Shown here in pieces: positions 37,425 through 48,742 of a stretch of 64,000 nt of DNA. Location of the stretch: NCBI RefSeq assembly GCF_009730915.1, contig NC_052496.1, positions 186,001 through 250,000 of the forward strand. The letters run 5' to 3'. Source of the DNA: Dioscorea cayenensis subsp. rotundata. Its lineage: Eukaryota > Streptophyta > Magnoliopsida > Dioscoreales > Dioscoreaceae. Under the pieces are notes generated by a model that searched no databases, was not told where the DNA came from, and saw only the letters and a list, made by a program, of their open reading frames with translations. Position numbers and translations under genes: made by a program. Every line of letters starts with the position of its first letter. Position 1 is the first letter of the stretch.

Positions 37425-40206
37425 TTATGTCAGCAATGAAAGGGTGGCTGATTAGTTTTGTAGGTCTAATGAAAATAGAATTGACCGACTCAAACGATTT
37501 AAATTAAGATATTGTATATTTTATTTTTTCTATGCTACTATTTATAAGCATAGTACAACGCTGATGAAGACTGTTGGATTATCTTTACAAACATTCATAG
37601 ATGACACGGTCTCATATATATATATATATATATAAAGAGAGAGAGGTTGTGTCATCTAAAAATATTGGTAAATCTTGTATTTAAAAATATTGGTGCTGAA
37701 CACTTGGATTTAATTTCTTAAAAAAAAATTATTATGTAAATGAATAGTGTTACCTACTTATCTTTTAACTAAGTGCAAGTTTTTTAGAACTATTTACAGC
37801 ATTGTTCGTAAAAACAGAAGAGAGGATAGGATATAAGTGTAGTTGGTCAATATCCAAAATCTATTGTCACTGGTTTCATAGTGTTTTTGTCATTGTTGAT
37901 GAGGTAAATTTGAATATCAATTTAAATAAAACAAAGATATAAATGAGTTAAGACATTAACTCTTTATTTGTATTTGTCTTTCACGTGACTTGTTTATTTT
38001 GTAAATAATTAAAAACTAATGGTGATTAAAATGATTAATTTATAAGATGTTTAGATTTACACTTTAAATTAGATCTTATCTTATAGATAACTCATTATCT
38101 TATTTTATAAAAATTTTTATTAATTAATTATTGTATATATTGCTACGGTAAATTTGTGAATCCATTGTAAAAAAATTATGTAAAAATCTATGGAGTTTGG
38201 ATTACTAATTACCACGATGAAATTTATCTTATGTTATTTTAATATTTAAATTTCAACAACATTCTCATCGTATATGAATCCAACTAACATATGTCTAGAC
38301 TACCCAGTGATAGGACAAAAAATTTAACAATCAAAATAAATAAAATAACACAACAATAACCGTTATGGTCAAGGGGATCTAGCCAATTGTCGTATTCAAT
38401 TTCGTTAAATTATAATTATTCAATTTCTCATATTCACATAATTAAAATAACCTTTTATTAATCACATTAATAAAATCAAATATACGTGTATAACTTAAAA
38501 ATAAAAACATATTAATAATAACATACTAATCCATTCCTCATTTCAATATCACCAGCCCAATAACAACTTCCCCACATTTTAATTAATTTTCAAATTTTTT
38601 AAATATAATTCTCTAAACAGTTTTCTATTTTTTTTTTTTTTCAAACTTACCTTTTAATCCCTTTAATTTAACTATAATATTTTGGTCTATTTACAATTTT
38701 AATTTTATTTATATTAGTTACCTAAATCTTATATTCTAATCCTAAACCATCAAAAAAGGGGATTATATCTACAATGAAAGGGTGGTTGATTAGTTTTGTA
38801 GGTTTAATGGAAATAGAATTAACCAACTTGGACGGTTTAGATTAAAATACTAGACATTCCATTTTTTCTGTACTATAATTCATAAGTATAGTATGACAAT
38901 GTTGATGAAAGTCATTAGATTGTCTCTGCGAGCATTCGTAAATGACGTGGGCTCATATATATATACATAGAGAGAGAGGTTGTGCCCTCTAAAAACGTTA
39001 GTAGATCTTATATTTAAAAATGTTGGTACTAAACCTTTGGATTTCATTTCTCAACAAAAAATTATTGTGTAAATGAATAGTGTTATGTACCTATTTTTTT
39101 AACTAAGTGCAAGTTTTGTTTGGAACTTTTCAAAGCACTGTTTATAAACAAAAAAGAGAAGATAGGTCATAAGTGTAGTTGGTCAATATCTAAGATTTAT
39201 TGGTTCTATAGTGTTTTTATCCCCGTTGAGAAGGTAAATTTGAAACTCAATTAAAATAAAAGGAGAGTATAAATGGGTTAAAGGATTAACTCTTTATTTG
39301 TATACGTGTGATTTGTTTATTTTGTAAATAATTAAAACTAAAATGATGATTAAAAATTATTAATTTGTAAGACGTTTAGATTTACACTTTAAATTAGATC
39401 TTATCTTATAGATAACTCATTATCTTATTTTATAATCTTTTTTTATTAATTAATTATTCTATTTATTACTATGGTAAATTTGTGTGAAAATCCATTGTAA
39501 AAAAATTATGTGAAAATCTGTGGGGTTTGGATTACTAATTACAACAATGGAATTTATCTTATTTTATTGTACTATATAAATTTCAACAACATTTTCATAG
39601 TACATGTGTCGTATATAAATCCAACTAACATATGTCTGGACTACCCAGTGATACGACAAAAAAATTTAACTGTGTCTAGACTATCAGTGATACGACAAAA
39701 ATTGTAACTATGTCTGGACTATCCAGTGATACGATAAAAATAAAATAAAAAAACAATAATATCCGTTATGAACAGCAGATTCAACCGATTGTCGTTTTCA
39801 ATCTCGTTAAATTATCGTTATTTAATTTCTCATATTCACATAATTAAAATAATTATTTATTAATTTCATCAATCAAATCAAATATACATGTATAACTTAA
39901 AAAAAAAAAAAACATATTAATCCATTTCCCTTTTCAAAATCTCCATCCCAATAACAATTTCTCCACATTTCTTTTTTCTTTTAAAAAAACAACCAATATT
40001 TATTTATTTATTTATCTATTATCTACACTAATTTTAATTAATTTTTATTTATAATAAAATAAAAATAAATCCCTAAACAGTTTAACCATATTTTCCAAAT
40101 TTATCCTTTTAGTTTTTTACTTTAAACTGCAATATTATTTTGTTATTTTACAATTTTAATTTAACCATATAAATTTTTTTAAATTCTAATCCTAAATCAT
40201 CACTCT
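37425..40206. repeat. Large tandem duplication (two ~1.35-1.43 kb units), non-coding
   Basis: Unit 1 spans about 37425-38770 and unit 2 about 38771-40206, in direct orientation. Shared anchors include AATGAAAGGGTGG (37437 / 38776), TTAGTTTTGTAGGT, the AGAGAGAGGTTGTG block, TTAGATCTTATCTTATAGAT, CTACCCAGTGATA and TTCTAATCCTAAA. Identity looks around 80-85% by eye. No ORF is conserved between the units. The unit has no obvious terminal repeats, so it looks like a segmental duplication rather than a mobile element. Confidence 0.8.
39626..39740. repeat. Three ~38-bp tandem copies inside unit 2 of the large duplication
   Basis: The stretch TATGTCTGGACTACCCAGTG plus ATACGACAAAA and a short A/T tail occurs three times in a row. 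Unit 1 has a single copy at about 38290-38332. The array therefore expanded after the large duplication. Confidence 0.75.
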
Positions 40207-40262
40207 GACATAACTCGTTTAAACGTAGTGGTGTGACATAACTCGTTTAAACGTAGTAGTGT
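40207..40262. repeat. Two 28-bp tandem copies
   Basis: GACATAACTCGTTTAAACGT plus AGTGGTGT repeats with a 28-base period, at the right edge of the large duplication. Each copy holds the palindrome CGTTTAAACG. Confidence 0.85.
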
Positions 40263-40507
40263 GACTAAAAATATTATAATTTAAAATAAAATATGAATAA
40301 AAACAAATTTACTTTATTTAGAAAATTATAAAAAACAAAAAGCAACCAATGCAAGAAATGCAGGCCACCTCATCCACCGCTGAAATGTAACTCAAAGCAC
40401 GAACTCCAACACTACTTTCTTGTCCTTTTCTCATTCAACGCATCACCAAAGTCAAACCGCTCACCGGACACCCGGGCCCACCTTCCCTTCTCTCTCTCTC
40501 TCTCTCT

Positions 40508-40535
40508 TTATATATATATATATATATATATATAA
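40508..40535 (+). promoter_or_regulatory. (TA)n tract acting as TATA region of the DOG1-like gene
   Basis: A TA run of about 28 bases follows a CT-rich stretch and ends about 66 bases before the start codon. It is the only TATA-like element in range. As a microsatellite it could vary in length and affect promoter strength. Confidence 0.5.
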
Positions 40536-40601
40536 ACACAACAAACATCACCACCACCTTCTTCCTTGTTCCTTGTCCCCAAGCTCCACAAACCCTCAAC
40601 A

Positions 40602-41417
40602 ATGGCGAGCAGCAGCAGCAACACCCCCAACCAAAACCCATCCAAAACCCGCTACCAAGAATGGCTAGCCCAGCAAGAATCCGACCTTCAAGAGCTCATC
40701 AGCGCCACCACCTCACCAAACCGTAACGACGCCGAGCTCCAAGCTCTAGTTTCCAAGATCTTGAACCACTTCGCCGAGTACGTCCAGAAAAGGCAGGACG
40801 TCGCCAAGGAAGAGGCCACCGAGCTGTTATGCCCACCATGGTGCAGTTCCTACGAGACATCCTCGTTCTGGCTCGGTGGTTGCCGCCCATCCATGGCTAC
40901 CCGTTTGCTTTTCTGTGTTGCAGGTATTGACATCGAAGATGATGCCAACCAGGTTCTCACCGGAGCTACTACGCCGATCAACGGCACGGTGACTCTCTCA
41001 CCGGTGCAACTCCGTATGATTGATGAGCTTCAGATGAAGATAATCAAGGCTGAGGATAAGCTTTCTAGCAAGATGGCGAACTTACAAGAGGATATGGTGG
41101 ATAAGCCATTGTTTCAGTTGGTGAAGGAGAGAGGTGTTGGTAGTGGTGATGGTGGTGGTGGTGGTGGTGGTGGTGGTGGGATAAGGAATGGGAATGATGA
41201 TGTGGAGAAGGGGATGAGAATGCATGTAGAGGCAATGGGAGAGATAGTGAAAGAGGCGGATAAGATGAGGTTGGAGATGATGAATGAGGTGGTGAGAGGG
41301 ATACTGTCGCCGGAGCAGGCGGTGGAGTTTCTTTTGGCGGTGGAGAAGATGCATCTGACCATACATCAGTGGGGTGGTCTCAGGGATCTCCAGCGTGCTA
41401 ATTACCGTCGTGGCTGA
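40602..41417 (+). CDS. DOG1-domain protein (DOG1-like)
   Basis: Plant DOG1-like protein; the DOG1 founder controls seed dormancy with clade-A PP2C phosphatases and binds haem, while most DOG1-like paralogues are unstudied. Single exon, 271 aa, start MASSSSNTPNQ. The DOG1 domain begins at about residue 17 (YQEWLAQQESDLQELISA), continues with LQALVSKILNHFAEYVQKRQ, CPPWCSSYETSSFWLGGCRP and LSPVQLRMIDELQMKIIKAE, and ends with ILSPEQAVEFLLAVEKMHL and IHQWGGLRD. A ten-residue Gly run interrupts the region before the last helices. The ORF could extend 12 codons upstream only by a non-ATG start, so 40602 is used. The region carrying the membrane-like LLF..VAG segment is less conserved than usual. Confidence 0.88.
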   Translation: MASSSSNTPNQNPSKTRYQEWLAQQESDLQELISATTSPNRNDAELQALVSKILNHFAEYVQKRQDVAKEEATELLCPPWCSSYETSSFWLGGCRPSMATRLLFCVAGIDIEDDANQVLTGATTPINGTVTLSPVQLRMIDELQMKIIKAEDKLSSKMANLQEDMVDKPLFQLVKERGVGSGDGGGGGGGGGGIRNGNDDVEKGMRMHVEAMGEIVKEADKMRLEMMNEVVRGILSPEQAVEFLLAVEKMHLTIHQWGGLRDLQRANYRRG

Positions 41418-41463
41418 GCTTTCTGCATGCATGGCCCTTTGCTTTTTGTTGTGCTGGAGTCCC

Positions 41464-41497
<34 letters not shown>

Positions 41498-42388
41498 AAA
41501 GACTCTGGATAATATTTTTAATATTTACTAGATATTCACCCCGGTTTCGCATTAGAGTTTTTAAAATTTTGTTTTAAGTTTTAAAACAATATCATGTATA
41601 AAATAATATAATTAAATAATTTATACCATGAAAATTATGGTATATCTTACAAAGATCATGAGTTACTAAAAACATAAGATTGGAACTCAAAGAAAATTTG
41701 AACAAAAAGAAATGGATTTCAAAAGTCTTATAAATATTTATTGTATAAATAATTAGGTGTAATTAATGTTTTTTAATTATTAATATTATAAGTAATATAA
41801 ATAAAAACTTAAATGTTAAAAATTAAAAATTAAAATTGTTACTTAAAATGCTTTTGGAGTAGAATATATATCTACTTTAATAGTATTTATAGATATATTT
41901 ATCTCCTGGCCAAGAATGAATGATGATATTTAAATTAAAAAAAATTGATTTAATCCCTAAATTATATCAATAATTTACTTTGACACGTTTACATCAAACT
42001 CGTGCAGTTATAAATTAAATAAAACACTTTGTTGACTCTAATCTCTGAAGTGTATAAAAATATTCATTTATTAGACTTTTTTTTAAAGAATTTTTAAATA
42101 AATAAAAAAATCATTAAAAAGATAAAAGCACAAAACATTTTTGTGTAATTCTAACAACTTTTTTATTTATTTATAACCAACAGAAAATTTGCTCGTAATT
42201 GAGAACTCACCAATTTTTTTTATTTTTTTTTCTATTTGTGTTAATGTGTGTTTGTATAATGCTTTGGTGCAAGTGTGGTGGCTTTGTTTGTTTGAGTGCT
42301 GCTAATGAATAAAGACTCTAGAATGTTGTTTTGATTACAGATGATGGGGATATTTAGACAGAGTAAAAGAATGAATATAACATAGTTG
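41418..42388. other. Convergent intergenic region DOG1-like / MRH1-like
   Basis: About 970 AT-rich bases with an (ATT)n tract at 41465-41496. It holds the two 3' UTRs; nothing else seen. Confidence 0.6.
41465..41496. repeat. (ATT)n microsatellite
   Basis: Uninterrupted ATT run of about 32 bases in the 3' flank of the DOG1-like gene. Confidence 0.9.
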
Positions 42389-45300
42389 TTAACTTGCTTG
42401 AACTGAGAGGATCTCAAGTTCTGCCCACCAGAGTGGAGAAAGTCTGGGTGTTGCTGCTTCAGGTGTGATTGAGATAATGTTCCTTAGTTTGGATGTGATC
42501 ATCAGCATTGTTGGTCTCTGAGTCTTCACTGTGTCCTGGTCAATGCAGTCTCTAATAACTTCGCATATCATCGATAGTTCATCTTCACTGTGGGATTTCA
42601 ATGATGGGTCAACAATGCTGGATTTATCGGTCATACGTTTCATCGCCTGTTCAAATAAACTATAGTCAAGAAGATTTATTATCAAGATTGGTAGTTGTAG
42701 CAAAGTCTTTACCCAGTCGGCGAGGGAGCCTTGTTCATCGGAATATGGAATTTTTCCAGAAATGATTTCTAGAAGAAGAATGCCGACACCATACACACTT
42801 TGCCGAGGATCAGCTGATGATGAGTCTGTTGTTGTTCCTTTCAACTTGATATCTTTCCAAACACTAGTATCGGCGACCTGAAAATAACTTTCAGAAAATG
42901 AAAGATATTTGTTGAAAGCAATGTAAGGAATTACCTTGGCAGCATAATCATCGGTAATGAATATAGAAGTCGATTTTGGAACAAGGTGTACTATTGGCGG
43001 ACTGAGTTCGTGATGCAAATATTGAAGACAGTATGTGATGCCCATAATAATCCTCATTCTAGCACTCCAGTCAAGATACTCAAATTCCTTGACTGCAAAA
43101 TATGGTTTTCAACTAATGATCATCTAGCAGAAATAACTAAACTTGTTTTTGTGGTTTGGCCAAATGTTCTCACCATGAAGATGCTCAAATAGAGTTCCGT
43201 TAGGAGCATACTCGAAAACCATCATTCTCGTAAAAGGCTCATTCTCTTCACAGTAACCGAGAAGGTTGATAAAGTTCTTGTGGTTTATTCGGGACAACAT
43301 ATCTATCTGCATATCCAAAACAAGAAGTTACATGAATTTAGGTGTGCAAAAGTTAACGAATTTTAAAGAAAATATGCTGGCAACAAGAATGATAGACCTT
43401 TTTTCTGAAACTTGTTTCAGAATGCTTGGACCAATCTTGGGCAGATTTAATTGCAGTTGATACAACTGCAATCTCAACACCACTTGACAATGTTCCCTTA
43501 AATACTGTGTGATATGCAGAACTACTGATAATATTGCTAAAATCCTCACAAGCAGCTACTAGTTCTTCACGGTTTAATTTTGGCACACCTGAAAGATCAA
43601 ATTGTTCATATGGTTCAATTTTGGGGAATGCCAGTGAATTAATGGAACTGACGCGTGACTTTTACAGTTGGTAATAAATTAGAGAATAACATCAGAGCTT
43701 ATTGAAAGTTATCTGTTGTAAAATCATGACATAAATTGAGTAGCAAATAAAGCGGTGACAACAAATCAGCTATTCGGCAAATTCATGTAAACAAATTTCA
43801 CATTTAGAATTCAAATTAAGGGAACTGCATGGGCTATTTGGTTCATAAAATGGGAGTTGGAACATTTTCAAGTATATATACTTGTGTCAAGATTCTAGAG
43901 CTCATTTGCTTCTGTTCCTAAGTACAAGTATGTATGTGCATCATGCACAACAGCGTAATTTCAGATAGTTTAACTCATGTTGTCTTTTTTGTTCAAGTTA
44001 AGATTCCAAGAGACAATATACTCAAAAGAGCACATGGTATAAGCATTCATGTGAAACACATAATCAACTTTCTGGAAGAGTATAATCAAATAACACAGGT
44101 TCAAGCGTCTATCCTAGACTCCTGATCATATTTGTAGTCTTACATAAATAAAGCTTTGGAATATATTATTATATTATTTAAGTGTAAATAAACTTGCAGA
44201 CTTTTATACTACAAAATATGAAATAAATTTTACCTGTTATAAATGCCTTCTTTAGCTGGCCACTTAGTCCAGTCCTCCAAGGACCAATAGTAGGTGCTTC
44301 CTTTTTGCGGCACATCAAAATCAGGACTGCAGACAATATAAGAAGCAAGGCCACTGCTGGAAGTATAAAAATATAAGGTCGCTCTGCCAATCTTCTACTC
44401 AGGGAGTCATGATGCACAGAATTGGTTTGGTCAATAGGTCCTGAGCCAGGCTTGGCAGAGTTAGCAGGTGGATCTTCAGGTGCTGTAGGCATTGGCGGTT
44501 GTTTCTTCTGACTTCCAATTTTAGAATTTGGTATAGCTGGAAACGAGCCACTACCAATAGATGGAACGGCGGCAGCTGGAGGGTTGTAGCTACTCACTGG
44601 AGTTACAGCAGCGAGGTTCCTGGTTTCTTCAAACAGCCTACGTCGGAGAGAGTTTAGTGCATTTCTATTTTGAACTGAAGAAGTGAGGCCTGCAGGGGAG
44701 AAGAAATTGTCTCTTATAAAGCTTAATATGTTGCATTTTGGTTGTGGAACATCAGAACAATATACAATAGGTACCCAAAAGGTTTTCGCTGTTGCCCTCC
44801 CAACGGGCAGATGAAGAGCAGCTTTTAAACTTAAACCTGTCAAAGAAATAGATAAATAAATAAAAAAATCTTAGCAGATATACTCCATTGACTTTTATTA
44901 AAGGATACTAGATCCCTATAACAACTACTGTCAAGAGCCATATAAAGGAATCGATGATTAATCTGAATGATGAAAAGAAAGGATGTATATATATATATAT
45001 ATATAATGTAGCAATTTTCAAGACCATCCGCTGGTTGGCAATTAGAGCCCTTGGCTAAGCTTATCTTGATGTGGAAACAAACTTAGCTTAAATTGTATTT
45101 ACCAAGGACTCCAATTTTTGTCATTCTTTTTTTTTTTCCAAGATGAGAGGCTAGGCCTCTAAAAAAGGCATTGATGTCCACAAGTCTTAGCGGAGGAAGT
45201 GAGGGCGGGGCCCATGCACACATAGGTGCTGAGTACACCCGCACACGACCACTACTCACACTTCCAGAAATATGACCTCACCCATGATTTGAACTCTCAC

Positions 45301-47041
45301 CACTTGTGATGAGTATAATTCTAATGGGGACTCAACTACCAATAGGCCACTTGATCGTTGGTCAATTTTTGTTTTTTTTGTTTTCCAAGTTTCCTCATAA
45401 AACTACTATCAAAGAGGTATATAAAGGAATGGATGATTGATCTGCATGATGAAAAGAAAGAATATATATATATATATATATATATAATGCACCAATTTTC
45501 AAGACTAACAGCTGGTTGGCAATTAGTGGCCTTGGCCAAGCTTATCTTGATGTGGAAACAAAATCTTAGCTTAAATTGTATTTACGAACGACTCCAGTTT
45601 TTGTCCATCTTCTGCCTCTTTCCAACAGCACTTTTAACAGTGGCGAGCTACAAAATTATTCTGATTTCAAAGTCGCTTACTGTAATTTGATCAATTTCTT
45701 AAACGAATGGTTTTTTCATTGGATGCATTCACTAGGCTGTTGTCATGATAATCTCTAAGCATTAAACACAAGCATCTAGCTTGCTCATAGAAAATGTTAG
45801 CAAACCCAATAAATATGCATGAGTTGCAGCATTAAGAGCAAGATCATGTGCCTCATACTCATTGCAGAAACTCATACCAACCCTCTAAGTTCCTTGGCAT
45901 ATAAATATGAGTAAGTAAACTAAGGATAAAAAATACAAAAAACAAATTATTTTGAACATAAGTTTCCTCCTGGTCCAAGCAATAAAATAAATTGTGATAA
46001 ACGCAAGGAAATATCACATCGAGAAGAAATTAGTCATGTACCAGTTATAAAGTTTTCTCTTTATAAAAGCAATCTGAATGGCCTTGTCAAAAATAACATT
46101 TCTATCATCTCTTCTATCAGAAAGCATGTCAAGCCCTTCAATTGAAGAAGGTGAATGACTAGGCAGTTTGTTGCCACGGAGCAGGCTGCAAAGAGCAAAA
46201 GATACACAAAGTAAATTAGACGATCACAACCTAAAAGATGAAAGATAAGTTTGTGATTATATACCCACAGATGCTTAAGTGATAGCATCTCTCTTATCTC
46301 AGTAGGAACTGCCCCACTTAAGTTATTGTTGCGCAAGTCCAACAGCTCAAGCATATTTAGGCTTCCAATCTCCTTGGGGATGGCTCCAAAAAAGTTGTTT
46401 TTATAAAGTACACTATCAAAGCAGTAAATTTAGAATTCCGATATAAAGCATTGAATGAGTACTAGTTGTAAGACAAAAGTAGGCCAAAACCTTCTTTAAA
46501 AAAATGAAGGTTCTTAATTCATTAATGGCCTCAGATAAAGGTCATTCACACATCATGGAGATTAACTACGCCTCATGTTGCTCAAATTGCGGCTATGCAG
46601 AAAGTTAGAAAATCCAATGCCAGATGGACATCATTGATTTCAAAATAGTTACCACCATCTTCATGATAATGATCTTATACAGGTAGGAAAAATATCATCA
46701 GCCAAGTCATATTTGGGCATTATAGTTTGATTATTAATGTAAAACCTAAGCAAGTTGCAAACAATCAATTGAAGGAATAATGGCCATGCAAAACATAAGT
46801 TTTAAATGAAATATAATACTTAAGGTTTTGTTAGATATGAGACATAACAAAGAGAAATTTGTTTCAGATGGGCCAATGCCCATTTATCACCAGTCTATGT
46901 AAGAAGATAAGAAGACTGGGCCTGGAAGTAGCAGCTATGACTACAGTGGAATTAGGATATACGGTGCAATAATAGTTTTCAATTTTTCCCCACTAGAGAA
47001 ATAAAAGCTTATTTGATAAAAATCTACTCAATAGCTTGGTA

Positions 47042-47078
<37 letters not shown>

Positions 47079-48742
47079 ATTAAAGCACAATATTCACGTA
47101 GCAGTCCTGACTACAGTGAAATTAGGATATGTGGGCCAATAGTAGTTTTCAATTTTTTCCCCACTAGAGAGCTAATTTGATAACAATCCACTCAATAGCC
47201 TTGGTATGCATATATAGGCATTGAAGTACGATATTCAAGTAAAATGTCTATAGGTAATTTTGATGAACGGCTTGTGTGATTCCCAATGCCCTGATGCCTT
47301 AAATTAATCACACTGGCTAGGTAAATATATCATTCTGTTAGCTAATATTCATATCTTCCATTTTTTAACCTTATTCTTTATTGTTTGTGTCCAGTAATTT
47401 AATCACATTCAAGAACTTCAGGGTATGCTTGAACCAAGTAAATAAAAAAGAACACAACATAGTACTTAAAATTTAATAACCAGGAAGGTGTCTGCGACGA
47501 ACAATATACAAAATCTTTCATGAATTCTGAATAACAATGCTTACATGGATCTTAGGTGGCAAAGCCTTCCAAGCTCAGGTGCCAACGTCCCTCCCAGTGA
47601 CAGCTCTTTTAGGTTCCTACAATTGAGGTCTCATAAGAATTTGGATTATTATCAGGTCATTCATGCATGCTGACAATTTTTTTATATAATACAGAATTAC
47701 CACAAAAAGTGTGTAAGGTAATTAAACAGAAGCTCAGATATTAGAATGAGAGATCAATTCACATGCTGAAGAATATATATATATATATGTCAATCTAACT
47801 TTTAGATTAACAATGCTAACTACTGACCTACCAGACTCATATAAAGTCCACATCTGACCCTTAGTCAATGTTCAGCCGTATATGAACCATAAATCATAGG
47901 TCGATTTGGTTGTTGTGGGTTTTGTTCACACTACAAGTCAACTTAGACTGGGTTTTTCATTTAACACCAGTTCATAAATGTCCCAAATCCTCTAACCTAA
48001 CCATGCACGCGGCAAAAGCGTATATCAGAGAAATAAACAAATGTAGAGAGCATAGGAGAAGATATGATATGCCAATCACAAGCATTAATATGGAAAAGAA
48101 TAAGGATATGATATGCCAATCACAAGCATTAATATGGAAAAGAATAAGGATAAGGTAGAATCAGGGTAGAGCAAACAAGGAAATAAACAAGCAAGAACTG
48201 CTGTACCAACCAGGAAAAAATATGCAGATAGGGTCTGGTACTAATTAAATGATCAAAATACCATCAGGACATGCAGAGACAACGCCAGAATATACTCTAC
48301 CGAAAAGAGGAGATTAGCAACTATGCCTAGACTCTCATGAACATTGATAAGTTTCAAGTCCTACAAACTAAATATAAATTTGTAAAAATACAAATACTTA
48401 CAACATTTCCACCACTCCATTAACACAATAAACACCAGTCCAGTTACAAGGATCACTGTCTCTTGCATCCCAATTTTCCAAGGCGCCATGAGGATCGATA
48501 TCCCACCCGGGATCGGAACTCCAACAAGGCCAATCCTTTATTGCCAACAAACAATCAAGTATTACAAAATTTGTGCCTCCAAATTTCCAAACAAACACCA
48601 AGAACAACAGTATAATTGACAGCCATCAGAGTGCACCTTCAAAGTTAAGCGACAAACAACCATTTGTGTGAAAGTACATCAACAAGAAGGCGTACATAAC
48701 CTTGCACAACCGATAACCAAAAACATTCCATTCTCTGCCCAT
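42389..48742 (-). CDS. LRR receptor-like pseudokinase, MRH1 type
   Basis: Single-pass receptor related to Arabidopsis MRH1 (root-hair morphogenesis). Twelve exons on minus: 48637-48742, 48402-48535, 47545-47616, 46269-46412, 46042-46185, 44775-44836, 44234-44689, 43398-43588, 43174-43306, 42935-43092, 42713-42877, 42389-42646; expected 673 aa. Signal peptide from MGREWNVFGYRLCKVMYAFL; then the LRR N-terminal part DPCNWTGVYCVNGVVEM, three to four LRRs (MLELLDLRNNNLSGAVPTEI), RRRLFEETRNLAA, and a membrane helix YIFILPAVALLLILSAVLIL. The kinase-like domain lacks the beta-3 Lys (IAVVST where AVK is usual), has VHLVPKSTS for HRDLK.N and KVADTS for DFG, so it should be inactive, as in its relatives. 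Exon 2 is 134 bp instead of 133: an extra base in CCC 48502-48504 just before DIDPHGALENWD. A SINE and three local duplications sit in introns. Confidence 0.92.
44915..45611. repeat. Direct duplication (~215 bp units, offset ~480) around a SINE, in MRH1-like intron 5
   Basis: Unit 1 at about 44915-45126 and unit 2 at about 45395-45611 share TATAAAGGAAT.GATGATT, a (TA)n tract, CAATTTTCAAGAC, GCTGGTTGGCAATTAG, GCTTATCTTGATGTGGAAAC and TTAGCTTAAATTGTATTTAC. SINE copy 3 lies between them. The intron segment duplicated first, and the SINE landed at the end of unit 1. Confidence 0.8.
45143..45362 (-). mobile_element. tRNA-derived SINE, copy 3
   Basis: On the minus strand: head GACCAACGATCAAGTGGCCT, box A-like GGCCTATTGGTA, box B-like GAGTTCAAATC, then the family body TTTCTGGAAGTGTGAGTAGT and GGGCCCCGCCCTCACTTCCT. 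Flanking stretches with the pattern AATTTTTG...TTTTCCAAG (about 45113-45142 and 45364-45389) look like a target-site duplication with slipped T runs. It is the most diverged of the four copies. Confidence 0.7.
46925..47245. repeat. Imperfect tandem duplication (~165 bp) in MRH1-like intron 3
   Basis: Two units share GACTACAGTG.AATTAGGATAT, TAGTTTTCAATTTTT, CCCCACTAGAGA, ACTCAATAGC and TTGGTATGCATATATA. The first unit ends in a long (TA)n tract at 47045-47076. Confidence 0.75.
47045..47076. repeat. (TA)n microsatellite in MRH1-like intron 3
   Basis: One of the longest TA runs in the window, about 32 bases. It marks the junction of the local duplication at 46925-47245. Confidence 0.9.
48061..48148. 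repeat. Perfect 44-bp tandem duplication in MRH1-like intron 2
   Basis: 48061-48104 and 48105-48148 are identical, each starting GATATGATATGCCAATCACA. Lack of any difference means very recent origin, a length polymorphism, or an assembly artefact. Confidence 0.9.
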
